Positions 1 through 6,863 of a stretch of 9,854 nt of DNA are shown in pieces. Location: positions 1-9,854 of the forward strand of contig DAOVTR010000031.1 in NCBI GenBank assembly GCA_030633015.1. The letters run 5' to 3'. This stretch comes from Bdellovibrionales bacterium (GTDB taxonomy: Bacteria > Bdellovibrionota > Bacteriovoracia > Bacteriovoracales > Bacteriovoracaceae). The stretch's first letter is position 1, and each line of letters opens with the position of its first letter. The notes below the pieces were generated by a model. It did not search any database. It was not told where the DNA came from and worked only from the letters and a program-made list of their open reading frames with translations. The position numbers were made by a program, and so were the translations under genes.

Positions 1-58
1 GGGGAAGATCTGAAATTTTAAGTTTTAATAATATATCTTCAGGAATGAATTCAAACAT
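1..58 (-). CDS. 5' end of an unidentified gene (partial, first 19 codons)
   Basis: An ATG at 58-56 opens a frame that stays open to the window edge and reads MFEFIPEDILLKLKISDLP. It starts two bases after the stop codon of the triplicated lipoprotein, so it is probably the next gene of the same operon. The visible N-terminus is amphipathic and has neither a signal peptide nor a transmembrane segment. It therefore does not look like the start of a membrane fusion (adaptor) protein, which usually begins with an export signal or membrane anchor. A GGAAG sequence lies about 16 bases upstream, farther than a good ribosome site, so translation may be coupled to the preceding gene. Too little is visible to name a family. 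Confidence 0.55.
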   Translation of the reverse strand, partial: MFEFIPEDILLKLKISDLP

Positions 59-60
59 TT

Positions 61-1431
61 TTAATTTTTTTCAACTTCCATTTTTCCAAAATAGCCACGG
101 TGATCAAAAATATCAGCCTGAATTATTTTATTGCTTTTAATTTTACCTGTTATTGAAAAAAGTCCGGCACCTGGAACATTACTACCGGTAGCAACACTGC
201 TTACACTTCTTAAAACAATCTCATTTGATAGATAAAAATAACTTACAGATAAAAAACGATCTAAATAACTATCACTTACATCTAAACGATTATATCTCGC
301 TCTTAAGGCCGGAAGCAAAATAACTTCATTATTTATATTTTTGCCCATGTCTTCTTCAACAACAAATAAAGTTATCTCTACTGGAAACTTCTTTTCCCTT
401 TCGCCTGTAACATATCCCTTATAGGTTCCTGTTAACTTTTCATAGACTTCTAAAAGACGATTTCTTTTTTCTTCAATTTCTCCATAAGCAGATAAATTTA
501 CTTCTCGGCTAATTCTATTTGCGACAAACTTTCCAAGAAGGCCGCCATCCATGATTAAGTTTCCATTTTCAATAATATCTTGCTTAACTAATCCTCTAAT
601 ATTTACGTTTGATTGAGATTGAGAAGAACTATTTAAAATTATCTCTCCAGTTTCAGCGTAAAATCTAACATCAAGAATTTGATTATCTCCATAACCTAAA
701 AACCCTTTGGTTCGGTATCGTCCTTTAAGTTTTGGCATAAAAACAGGTTCACCATTGCTATTGACACCTTCTGCCGATTCAACTACGTAAATCACAATTT
801 CAATTGTTAAATTATTTGACTCAGAAGAAGAATTGTTCATTTCAACTTCAGCAATATAAGTTCCTACGATTTTTTCAAAAGTAGTTCTCAGTCTAAACCG
901 CTTATCAACTTCAAGACTATCAAAGGGAGCTTTACCATATCGAGAGTGAAGCTTGACACTTAAACTGCCAAATCTCCCCCCATTTTTAATTGCCTCTGCT
1001 TTTAAAATACTTTTCTCTAAAACCCCAGTAAAGGAGAGGAAAATCCCACTGGCCCCAACTGAGGACATTACAATTTGATTTGTCTCAGGAAAATATTTTA
1101 CATCTAAAATCTCATTATCTGATTCTCCAACAAAATCTGTTCTTCTATATCTTGCTTTTAAAGCTGGCCGAAACTTGGGATTACCATTTTCATCAATACC
1201 ATCTTTTATCTCTACAATAAAAAATGAGAGTTCAACTGGAAAGGATTTATCTTCATCTTGAATTTGTCCAAGATATTGTCCCATGATTTTCTCATAGGTG
1301 CCTAAAAGATACTCTCTATTTTTAAATTCTTCCTTCTGCGTCCCGGTGCTATCTTCCTCAAGTCCACAACTAAATAACAGGGCTGTCATCAATAATAAAA
1401 ATAGATTTAAAACAGTTAGTTTTGTTTTCAT
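61..1431 (-). CDS. Lipoprotein with three tandem copies of a ~120-residue domain
   Basis: A 456-residue predicted lipoprotein. Residues 1-21 form a hydrophobic signal sequence ending in a lipobox-like LFSC, with Cys22 as the probable lipidated residue; Gly follows at +2. The rest consists of three divergent copies of one domain, at about residues 46-161, 185-308 and 330-456. Each copy opens with [YF]EK[IL]xGxY, followed by a hydrophobic [FIV]VE strand, then a PxL[RK][AG]RY[RN]R-like segment, then a strand such as ILDVxY or LSVSY with an EIxLxS-like strand, and ends with a Gly-rich xGxxGxxxV strand. The alternating hydrophobic pattern suggests a beta-rich fold. The start overlaps the RND permease stop by 4 bp (ATGA) and has AAGGA seven bases upstream, so it is translated with the pump and may be an accessory part of it. 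I do not recognise the domain family. Envelope location and triplication are well supported; function is unknown. Confidence 0.88.
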   Translation of the reverse strand: MKTKLTVLNLFLLLMTALLFSCGLEEDSTGTQKEEFKNREYLLGTYEKIMGQYLGQIQDEDKSFPVELSFFIVEIKDGIDENGNPKFRPALKARYRRTDFVGESDNEILDVKYFPETNQIVMSSVGASGIFLSFTGVLEKSILKAEAIKNGGRFGSLSVKLHSRYGKAPFDSLEVDKRFRLRTTFEKIVGTYIAEVEMNNSSSESNNLTIEIVIYVVESAEGVNSNGEPVFMPKLKGRYRTKGFLGYGDNQILDVRFYAETGEIILNSSSQSQSNVNIRGLVKQDIIENGNLIMDGGLLGKFVANRISREVNLSAYGEIEEKRNRLLEVYEKLTGTYKGYVTGEREKKFPVEITLFVVEEDMGKNINNEVILLPALRARYNRLDVSDSYLDRFLSVSYFYLSNEIVLRSVSSVATGSNVPGAGLFSITGKIKSNKIIQADIFDHRGYFGKMEVEKN

Positions 1432-4400
1432 ACATTTGTCCTTTTTAAAAATAATCTCTTTATTGTTTTTCTTCCAAAGAAACTAATATCTTCCAAAATA
1501 ATATATCCACATGGTACCCATAAAATTGTTAAAATTGTTCCGCTAACAAGGCCCCAAGCAATTGCAAGAGTCATTGGAACTAAAATAGGATCAGACCCAC
1601 CAATACCATAAGCAGTCGGAATTAGTCCTCCAACTGTTGTAAGGCTAGTCACAACTACAGCTCTTAATCTTTTAGATGATGCCTTGGCCAATACTTCTAT
1701 TAAACTAAGCTCAGGACTTTCTACCCTTAATTGATCTATAAAACTTACCAACACAATGGCCGAATTTACAGCAACACCAGCAAGCCCTACCACTCCAATC
1801 AATGCCAAGAAACCTAATGGTTTGTCATGAACAAAAAATGCGAGCGATACTCCAATTAACCCCAATGGAATACTGGTAAGAACTAAGAGTGGCTTAGAAA
1901 ATGAATCAAATAAAAAGACTAAAATCATAAATATTGCAAAAATTGCAATAATCATTGCTTGAAGCAAAGATTGTACAGAATCTTTTGTACTTTCTTGCTC
2001 TCCTCCAAATGTGACTGTTACACTTTTATATCTATTTTTTATTTTATCAATAATTTTAGCCGCTTGTTTATTAACTTCAATTGAAGTTATTACTTCAGGA
2101 ATAACATTTCCACTAATCGTTATTGATCGTAAATAATCCAAATGCTTTCTAACTTCTGGGCCGTCAATCTCCTTAAATTGTGCAACTGCTTCCAAAGGTA
2201 CAGTTCTCCTTAAACTTGATGGCTCCATAACTTTAGTCTGTTTTAAATGATCAATTTTACTTTTATCAGCATCATCATATCTAATTCTTAGATCAACTTC
2301 TTTATTATCAATATTAAGCTCTGAGGCAACTGCTCCCTGTAATGCTGTACGAAGAGAAACTCCAACACTTTCAGTTGTTAAATTATATTTTGCAAGCTTA
2401 TCAAAATTTAGATCTATATTATATTCAGATCCACCTTTGATAATATCTGTAGAGAGGTCAACAACACCTTTTAATTTATCAAACTCAATTTTAAACTCCC
2501 CGACCATCCCCTTTAACTCACCATATTTGTTAGATCTAAAGGTAATATTAATGGCCTTCCCTACTGGAGGGCCTGGCGCTTGTCCTTCAAATGAAAGCTT
2601 TGCAATTTCAGGATGAGTTATTTTCCTTAACCTTTTAAGTACCTCTTGCATATCTTGAGTCTTTGCAATTTTTCGAGGTACGCGAAATGTAATCATTCCG
2701 ACATAATCTCCATTTTTTTCTTGGGGATCACTCATTCCAATTCTAGCTACACCGACTCTTGAAATCTGATAACTAAGAGTTTTCGCACCTAATACATCCT
2801 CGACTTTTTGTCTTAACTCTTCAATTATTCTATCTGTATTTGTAAGTCTACTAGATGTTTGAGTTTCCACTCTTGCATGATAAAACTCAACATCTTCAGC
2901 GGGGAATAGCTCAAATCTATTACCAAAAATAGCCAGCGCAAGACTTCCAAGGATTAAAAGGCTAACAGTAAACAGGGCAATATATCTATGGGTAACGGCC
3001 TTCAGCATAAACTTTTCAAAGCGACTGCTTATAAAGTCAAACCAATTGGTTTTCTTTTTACCATCGTTTTTATAATTTATAGTAAACTGAAGTCTCGCAG
3101 GCAAAAGAAAGAAACTCTCAAACAAACTAACCAGTAAAGAAATACTAACAACTATTGGAATAAGCTTAATAAATTGCCCAAGAATACCTCGAGTTACCAG
3201 CATTGGAACAAAGGCTGCAACGGTAGTCAAAGCAGTTCCAGTAATTGGCAGCCAAAATTGAAATCCACTTTTAACTGCTGCAGAATAACGATCCATTCCT
3301 TCCTGGCGAAGACGAGCGTAATTTTCACTTATAACAACTGAATTATCAACTAGCATCCCGATTGATATAATAAATGCTAGCATAGTCATGGTATTAAAAT
3401 TTATTCCCATACTTGTTAAAATTGCTACTGTTGCTAAAACAGTAATAGGAAGACTCATGGAAGTCATAATTCCTAATATTCCAGGCAAAAACATTAAAAG
3501 GAAAATAACAACAAGGGTTAACCCACCAATGGCATTATTAATAACTATATTTAGTCGATCAGTTACTCGATCAGATTCATTGTTATAGATGGCTATTGAT
3601 AGCTCTTTCGGAAGAGTCTTCTTAAACTTGTTAATAGAATTCATTAATTTATTAACTGTCTTAATAGTGTCAGCATTTTCTTTTTTTGAAATAACAAGCA
3701 AAGTAGCCGGCTTACCATTTAATCTAACAAGTGAAGATGGCTCTACTGCACCATCAAAAACTTTAGCTATATCTTTAACTTTTATTTGTTGACCAGAAAA
3801 ATTTGACCTTATTATAATATTTGACATCTCTTCAATTGTTTTAATTTGTCCTTGCACCCTTACAAGCATTTGTCTTTTGGTATCTCTAATATAACCGGCA
3901 GGTACATTTTTTGAATGCTTGGAAACTGCATTATAAACCTCAGAAATTCCAACATGATTATTTTCTAATTTTTCTTTATTTAATAAAACTTGAAACTCTC
4001 TTTCACGAAATCCTACAAAACGTACAGTGGAAACGCCCTTAATATCTTCTAACGTAGTTTTAAAGTCATCTGCAATTTGATCACGCATTCTTCCTGGTAA
4101 TTTGCCAACGATACCCATCTCAATAATTGGAATTTCTTTTGAATTAATTGTCATAAACAGTGGATCGTCTAAAATTCCAGCAGGAAGTCCATTTACTCTT
4201 TGCACGGCCCGCTGCAAATCATCCATTACTACTTTAGTATCAACATTATCCATATCGACACGAACATAAATATCACTACGACCCGATTGAGAAATTGATC
4301 TTACATCTCTAATTCCATCAACCGTTCTAATTTCATCTTCTATTTTTTTTGTGATTTTTTCTTCAACTTCTTCTGGTGATGAGCCTGGATAGATTGTAAC

Positions 4401-4544
4401 TATTGTTGCTTTTGCAAAATCAACAGGAGGAAAAGTTTCCCTCTTCATGGTTTTAAGCCCTAGTAAACCTGCAAAAACAAAAAACAAAAGAACACTAAAA
4501 GTGAATCGGTAGTTAGATATAAAAAATCTAAAAATCCTTTCCAT
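1428..4544 (-). CDS. RND efflux permease (AcrB/HAE-type)
   Basis: A full-length RND inner-membrane transporter of 1038 residues, close to the usual ~1040. TM1 (about residues 13-31) is followed by the first periplasmic domain, which opens with the AcrB-like stretch TFPPVDF...YPGSSPEEVEE. TM2-TM6 span about 333-481, the second periplasmic domain about 545-860, and TM8-TM12 about 862-1017. TM4 reads GMLVDNSVVISEN: Asp400 matches AcrB Asp407, but the position of Asp408 is Asn401. In TM10 the position of AcrB Lys940 is Asn927. Arg959 and Thr966 match Arg971 and Thr978. The protein should use ion-motive force to export substrates through the TolC-type channel encoded just upstream, whose stop codon abuts this start; AAGGA lies five bases before the ATG. 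No adaptor gene is visible in the operon. Substrate cannot be inferred; the N/N pattern argues against a close AcrB orthologue. Confidence 0.95.
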   Translation of the reverse strand: MERIFRFFISNYRFTFSVLLFFVFAGLLGLKTMKRETFPPVDFAKATIVTIYPGSSPEEVEEKITKKIEDEIRTVDGIRDVRSISQSGRSDIYVRVDMDNVDTKVVMDDLQRAVQRVNGLPAGILDDPLFMTINSKEIPIIEMGIVGKLPGRMRDQIADDFKTTLEDIKGVSTVRFVGFREREFQVLLNKEKLENNHVGISEVYNAVSKHSKNVPAGYIRDTKRQMLVRVQGQIKTIEEMSNIIIRSNFSGQQIKVKDIAKVFDGAVEPSSLVRLNGKPATLLVISKKENADTIKTVNKLMNSINKFKKTLPKELSIAIYNNESDRVTDRLNIVINNAIGGLTLVVIFLLMFLPGILGIMTSMSLPITVLATVAILTSMGINFNTMTMLAFIISIGMLVDNSVVISENYARLRQEGMDRYSAAVKSGFQFWLPITGTALTTVAAFVPMLVTRGILGQFIKLIPIVVSISLLVSLFESFFLLPARLQFTINYKNDGKKKTNWFDFISSRFEKFMLKAVTHRYIALFTVSLLILGSLALAIFGNRFELFPAEDVEFYHARVETQTSSRLTNTDRIIEELRQKVEDVLGAKTLSYQISRVGVARIGMSDPQEKNGDYVGMITFRVPRKIAKTQDMQEVLKRLRKITHPEIAKLSFEGQAPGPPVGKAINITFRSNKYGELKGMVGEFKIEFDKLKGVVDLSTDIIKGGSEYNIDLNFDKLAKYNLTTESVGVSLRTALQGAVASELNIDNKEVDLRIRYDDADKSKIDHLKQTKVMEPSSLRRTVPLEAVAQFKEIDGPEVRKHLDYLRSITISGNVIPEVITSIEVNKQAAKIIDKIKNRYKSVTVTFGGEQESTKDSVQSLLQAMIIAIFAIFMILVFLFDSFSKPLLVLTSIPLGLIGVSLAFFVHDKPLGFLALIGVVGLAGVAVNSAIVLVSFIDQLRVESPELSLIEVLAKASSKRLRAVVVTSLTTVGGLIPTAYGIGGSDPILVPMTLAIAWGLVSGTILTILWVPCGYIILEDISFFGRKTIKRLFLKRTNV

Positions 4545-5972
4545 TTAATTCCTTTTTTCTTGAACTAAAACATCCCGTAATGAAGCAAGGGCATTTAAAG
4601 ACATATGATACTGCCCTATGGCCTTAACCTTACTTAAAGTTGCTGAAAAATATTCATTATAAGATCTAATTAGATCCGATAGATCAATACGGCCTTGCTT
4701 GAAACCTGTCTCTCGCTCTCTTACAACCTTATCTCTTAGCTTCACTGTTTTAAGAGCACTCTTTGCAATGAAATATTGAGCAACTGTCGTTCGATATTGA
4801 TCCATCTGCTTACTGTAAATACTTTTTCTTGCTTGTTTTAAATTATTTTCCTCAATTAAAAGATCAATCTTTCGATCATATAACTCCCCTTTAACCAGGC
4901 TAGAATTTATTAACGTTGAAAACTCCACTCCTATGTAAAGCTGAGGCTTAGTTCCTTGAACCATTTCTGTAAGTGCTGCTCCTTGCTCTTCTTCAACTCC
5001 AGCAAATTTCATACCTCCAACTAGCTTCAGTGAAGGCAAACCTTCAACTGAGGCCTTGTCATAATTTATTTTTGCTATTTTAAATTTATTTTTCTGTATT
5101 TGAAGATCTCTAGTCTCAATTTTTTGTGAGATATTGATTTTAGGCAGAGTTGGAATCAAAGTTACAATTTTAAAATCACAGTCAGATCCATTTAAGATAT
5201 TTAAAGAATCATAAAGACTGTCTAGTTTCTGAAGATAACTAACAGAAGCTAGTTTTACCCTTTGAACTTGAATTTCATACTCCGCTAAAACTTGGGAGAG
5301 CTCTCCTGGAGTAATAAAATTAACTTTGGCCTTAGACTTAACAAATTTAACGAGTTGATCATATTTTTTTTGAGCAAGTTTAGCTTCTTTAATGGTCTCT
5401 CTTGCAACGTAGGCATCCCAAAAATATTGAAGATTTTGTAAAACAACTTTTTCTAAATCTTCTGACTTTAAAATAGAAGAGTTATTCAGCCCTAACGTGG
5501 CAATATCAATATTCATACGATCAACTTTTCCACCAAAATTATCCAGTAAATCTTGTCCCCAATTGATTGCGATCGAATTTAAATTTACACTTGAATCTCT
5601 CAAAGTTTGAGAGAATGAATCTAAAACACTGTTTTGGCTTATTTTATCAAATTTGACTTCAGCGTAAGTTCCATAACTAAACTTTTTACTTAGGCCAATA
5701 GAATAACTTAAAGTTTTGTCTTCAATATTTTCTTGGCCTGATAAGTTTTCCGTCTGATTAAAATTGTAATTTACTCCAAAATTAACCCTGGCATCAAATA
5801 CTGATTTTGCAAGGGCCACCTGTTTCTTGCCCTTCTCTGCAATATATAGTGAATTTTTAACCAGATCACCTTGCGATATGGCCAAATCAATAACTTTTTG
5901 AGGAGTTAAAACCAAGCGTGCCTGTACTGACAACGAAATAAAAAACAATATAAAATAAAACTTAGAAAACAT
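4545..5972 (-). CDS. TolC-family outer membrane channel
   Basis: A 475-residue outer membrane efflux protein. A signal peptide with a likely cleavage after Ala18 (SVQA|RLVL) precedes the mature protein; there is no lipobox, so unlike OprM-type channels it is probably not lipidated. The two-fold TolC repeat is visible. The first half contains long helices (about 165-260, including GELSQVLAEYEIQVQR) and the second half has helices at about 365-470. The second half ends with the typical family segment GRIDLSDLIRSYNEYFSATL, followed by an alanine-rich helix where family members usually carry L..L.G. Beta-strand segments occur at about 60-140 and 310-355. The trimer should form the outer-membrane duct for the RND permease whose ATG immediately follows this stop. 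The ATG lies one base after the stop of the preceding beta-barrel gene, with a GGGA eight bases upstream, so translation is probably coupled. Confidence 0.93.
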   Translation of the reverse strand: MFSKFYFILFFISLSVQARLVLTPQKVIDLAISQGDLVKNSLYIAEKGKKQVALAKSVFDARVNFGVNYNFNQTENLSGQENIEDKTLSYSIGLSKKFSYGTYAEVKFDKISQNSVLDSFSQTLRDSSVNLNSIAINWGQDLLDNFGGKVDRMNIDIATLGLNNSSILKSEDLEKVVLQNLQYFWDAYVARETIKEAKLAQKKYDQLVKFVKSKAKVNFITPGELSQVLAEYEIQVQRVKLASVSYLQKLDSLYDSLNILNGSDCDFKIVTLIPTLPKINISQKIETRDLQIQKNKFKIAKINYDKASVEGLPSLKLVGGMKFAGVEEEQGAALTEMVQGTKPQLYIGVEFSTLINSSLVKGELYDRKIDLLIEENNLKQARKSIYSKQMDQYRTTVAQYFIAKSALKTVKLRDKVVRERETGFKQGRIDLSDLIRSYNEYFSATLSKVKAIGQYHMSLNALASLRDVLVQEKRN

Positions 5973-5973
5973 A

Positions 5974-6720
5974 TTATATATCCCAAGAAAGACCTAGAGA
6001 AAAATTATTTGTCCCTGGTCCAATGTTATTTTCTTTTATCTCACTTAATTGATAAAAATATTGATAATCAATCCATCCCGAAATGTTTGACCAAATTTTT
6101 CTTCTAAAATCAATGCCAACGTAAACAGCGTAAACATTTGAAGCAAGATCGCCAAAGCTATTGCTAGTTGCTTGAATGAAATCATATCTCAAAATACCTG
6201 CAGCAACCCCCATGCTATAATCATTAAATCCATCAAACCAAAAATCAATCATTGATCCAAATTTAAAAATAGATGAATATCTTCTTACTTTTGAATTTAA
6301 CTCGCTTTCTAATCTTTCTGGCGTAGCTGACCCATAGGCAATTGAACTATCTAAACCTATTTTATATTTTGATATGAATTTATTTAAAAATTTATTATAA
6401 AAAAACCAAGAAAAATTTATGCCAAAAATTGGAAGCCCATCATCACTCGAAAGTGTCTGATTAGTTACTCCGTATAGATCAATATCTCCCTTAGGATTTA
6501 AAAAATGAATATATAAATCAAGAGAAAGATCAAAATCAAGAGGAGCAATATCTAATTTAGGTTTTGCCACATCAATTGTTGCTATTTTACTGCCAATATC
6601 TAAACTGTTACTCGGATTATATAAAAGCTCATCTGTTGCAATTTTTTTATAGTCAAGCTCTACTGCTCCTAAAAATTTGCAGCTCAAACCCAAGACAAAA
6701 ATCAGTATTAATTGTTTCAT
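5974..6720 (-). CDS. Secreted beta-barrel outer membrane protein, first gene of the efflux operon
   Basis: I place the start at the ATG at 6720, giving 248 residues. An in-frame ATG at 6768 would add 16 residues that spoil the signal peptide, has no ribosome site, and lies between the -35 and -10 boxes of the operon promoter, so it should not be transcribed. From 6720 the protein begins MKQLILIFVLGLSCKFLGA, a good signal peptide with probable cleavage after Ala19. The Cys at position 14 is not in a lipobox. The mature part is rich in aromatic residues in alternating amphipathic strands (for example YAVYVGIDFRRKIWSNISGWIDYQYFYQL) and ends in a strand LGLSWDI, as expected for an outer-membrane beta-barrel of perhaps 8-12 strands. 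It is cotranscribed with TolC and RND genes (1-bp gap), so it may assist or modulate that pump. I do not recognise a named family. Confidence 0.8.
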   Translation of the reverse strand: MKQLILIFVLGLSCKFLGAVELDYKKIATDELLYNPSNSLDIGSKIATIDVAKPKLDIAPLDFDLSLDLYIHFLNPKGDIDLYGVTNQTLSSDDGLPIFGINFSWFFYNKFLNKFISKYKIGLDSSIAYGSATPERLESELNSKVRRYSSIFKFGSMIDFWFDGFNDYSMGVAAGILRYDFIQATSNSFGDLASNVYAVYVGIDFRRKIWSNISGWIDYQYFYQLSEIKENNIGPGTNNFSLGLSWDI

Positions 6721-6735
6721 AAATTGACTCACAAA

Positions 6736-6748
6736 AAGTTGATAACTT
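6736..6748. promoter_or_regulatory. Inverted repeat over the predicted transcription start (candidate operator)
   Basis: AAGTT-GAT-AACTT is a perfect 5-bp inverted repeat with a 3-bp spacer. It reaches from the inner edge of the -10 box to the predicted first transcribed base of the minus-strand efflux operon. A repressor bound here would block initiation. RND operons are often under local repressor control, but no regulator gene is visible in the window. Arms this short can arise by chance in AT-rich DNA. Confidence 0.25.
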
Positions 6749-6775
6749 AATATGTTGCAAGGTGACATTTGTCAA
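6747..6775 (-). promoter_or_regulatory. Sigma70-type promoter of the beta-barrel/TolC/RND/lipoprotein operon
   Basis: Read on the minus strand, a perfect -35 hexamer TTGACA (6775-6770) is separated by exactly 17 bp from a -10-like TATTAA (6752-6747). Transcription would start near 6740 and give a leader of about 20 bases before the ATG at 6720, with a weak GTGAG ribosome site within it. The -10 box matches the consensus at four of six positions. The placement agrees independently with the start codon chosen from the signal peptide of the first gene. Confidence 0.6.
6763..6774. promoter_or_regulatory. Inverted repeat overlapping the -35 box (candidate operator)
   Basis: TGACA-TT-TGTCA is a perfect 5-bp inverted repeat with a 2-bp centre. 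One arm coincides with most of the TTGACA -35 hexamer of the minus-strand operon. A dimeric regulator at this site would compete with RNA polymerase. The site is in the divergent intergenic region, so it could also affect the plus-strand gene. The arms are short and the match to the -35 consensus explains half of it, so this is tentative. Confidence 0.25.
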
Positions 6776-6863
6776 TGGGTATTGCCTATCGTGAACATTT
6801 AGTCATATGGTAACTGGTTGGAATTATATTTCATTTTTGACTGTGGCACCATATACTAAACAG

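Noticed and set aside
1298..1486. Short plus-strand open frame (62 codons) spanning the junction of the lipoprotein and RND genes
   Set aside because: It is antisense to two well-supported genes, has no recognisable domain, and is explained as a shadow frame of hydrophobic signal-sequence DNA.
3388..3792. Two short plus-strand open frames inside the RND permease gene
   Set aside because: They are antisense to conserved transmembrane and periplasmic segments of the permease; hydrophobic helices commonly leave open frames on the opposite strand.
6676..6690. Possible lipobox (GLSC) in the signal peptide of the 248-aa beta-barrel protein
   Set aside because: Position -3 is Gly and -2 is Leu, which does not fit the lipobox; a signal peptidase I site (LGA|V) follows and the mature protein is a barrel.
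6721..6768. Upstream ATG at 6768 as start of the beta-barrel gene
   Set aside because: It lies between the -35 and -10 boxes, lacks a ribosome site, and would place 16 residues ahead of a clear signal peptide.
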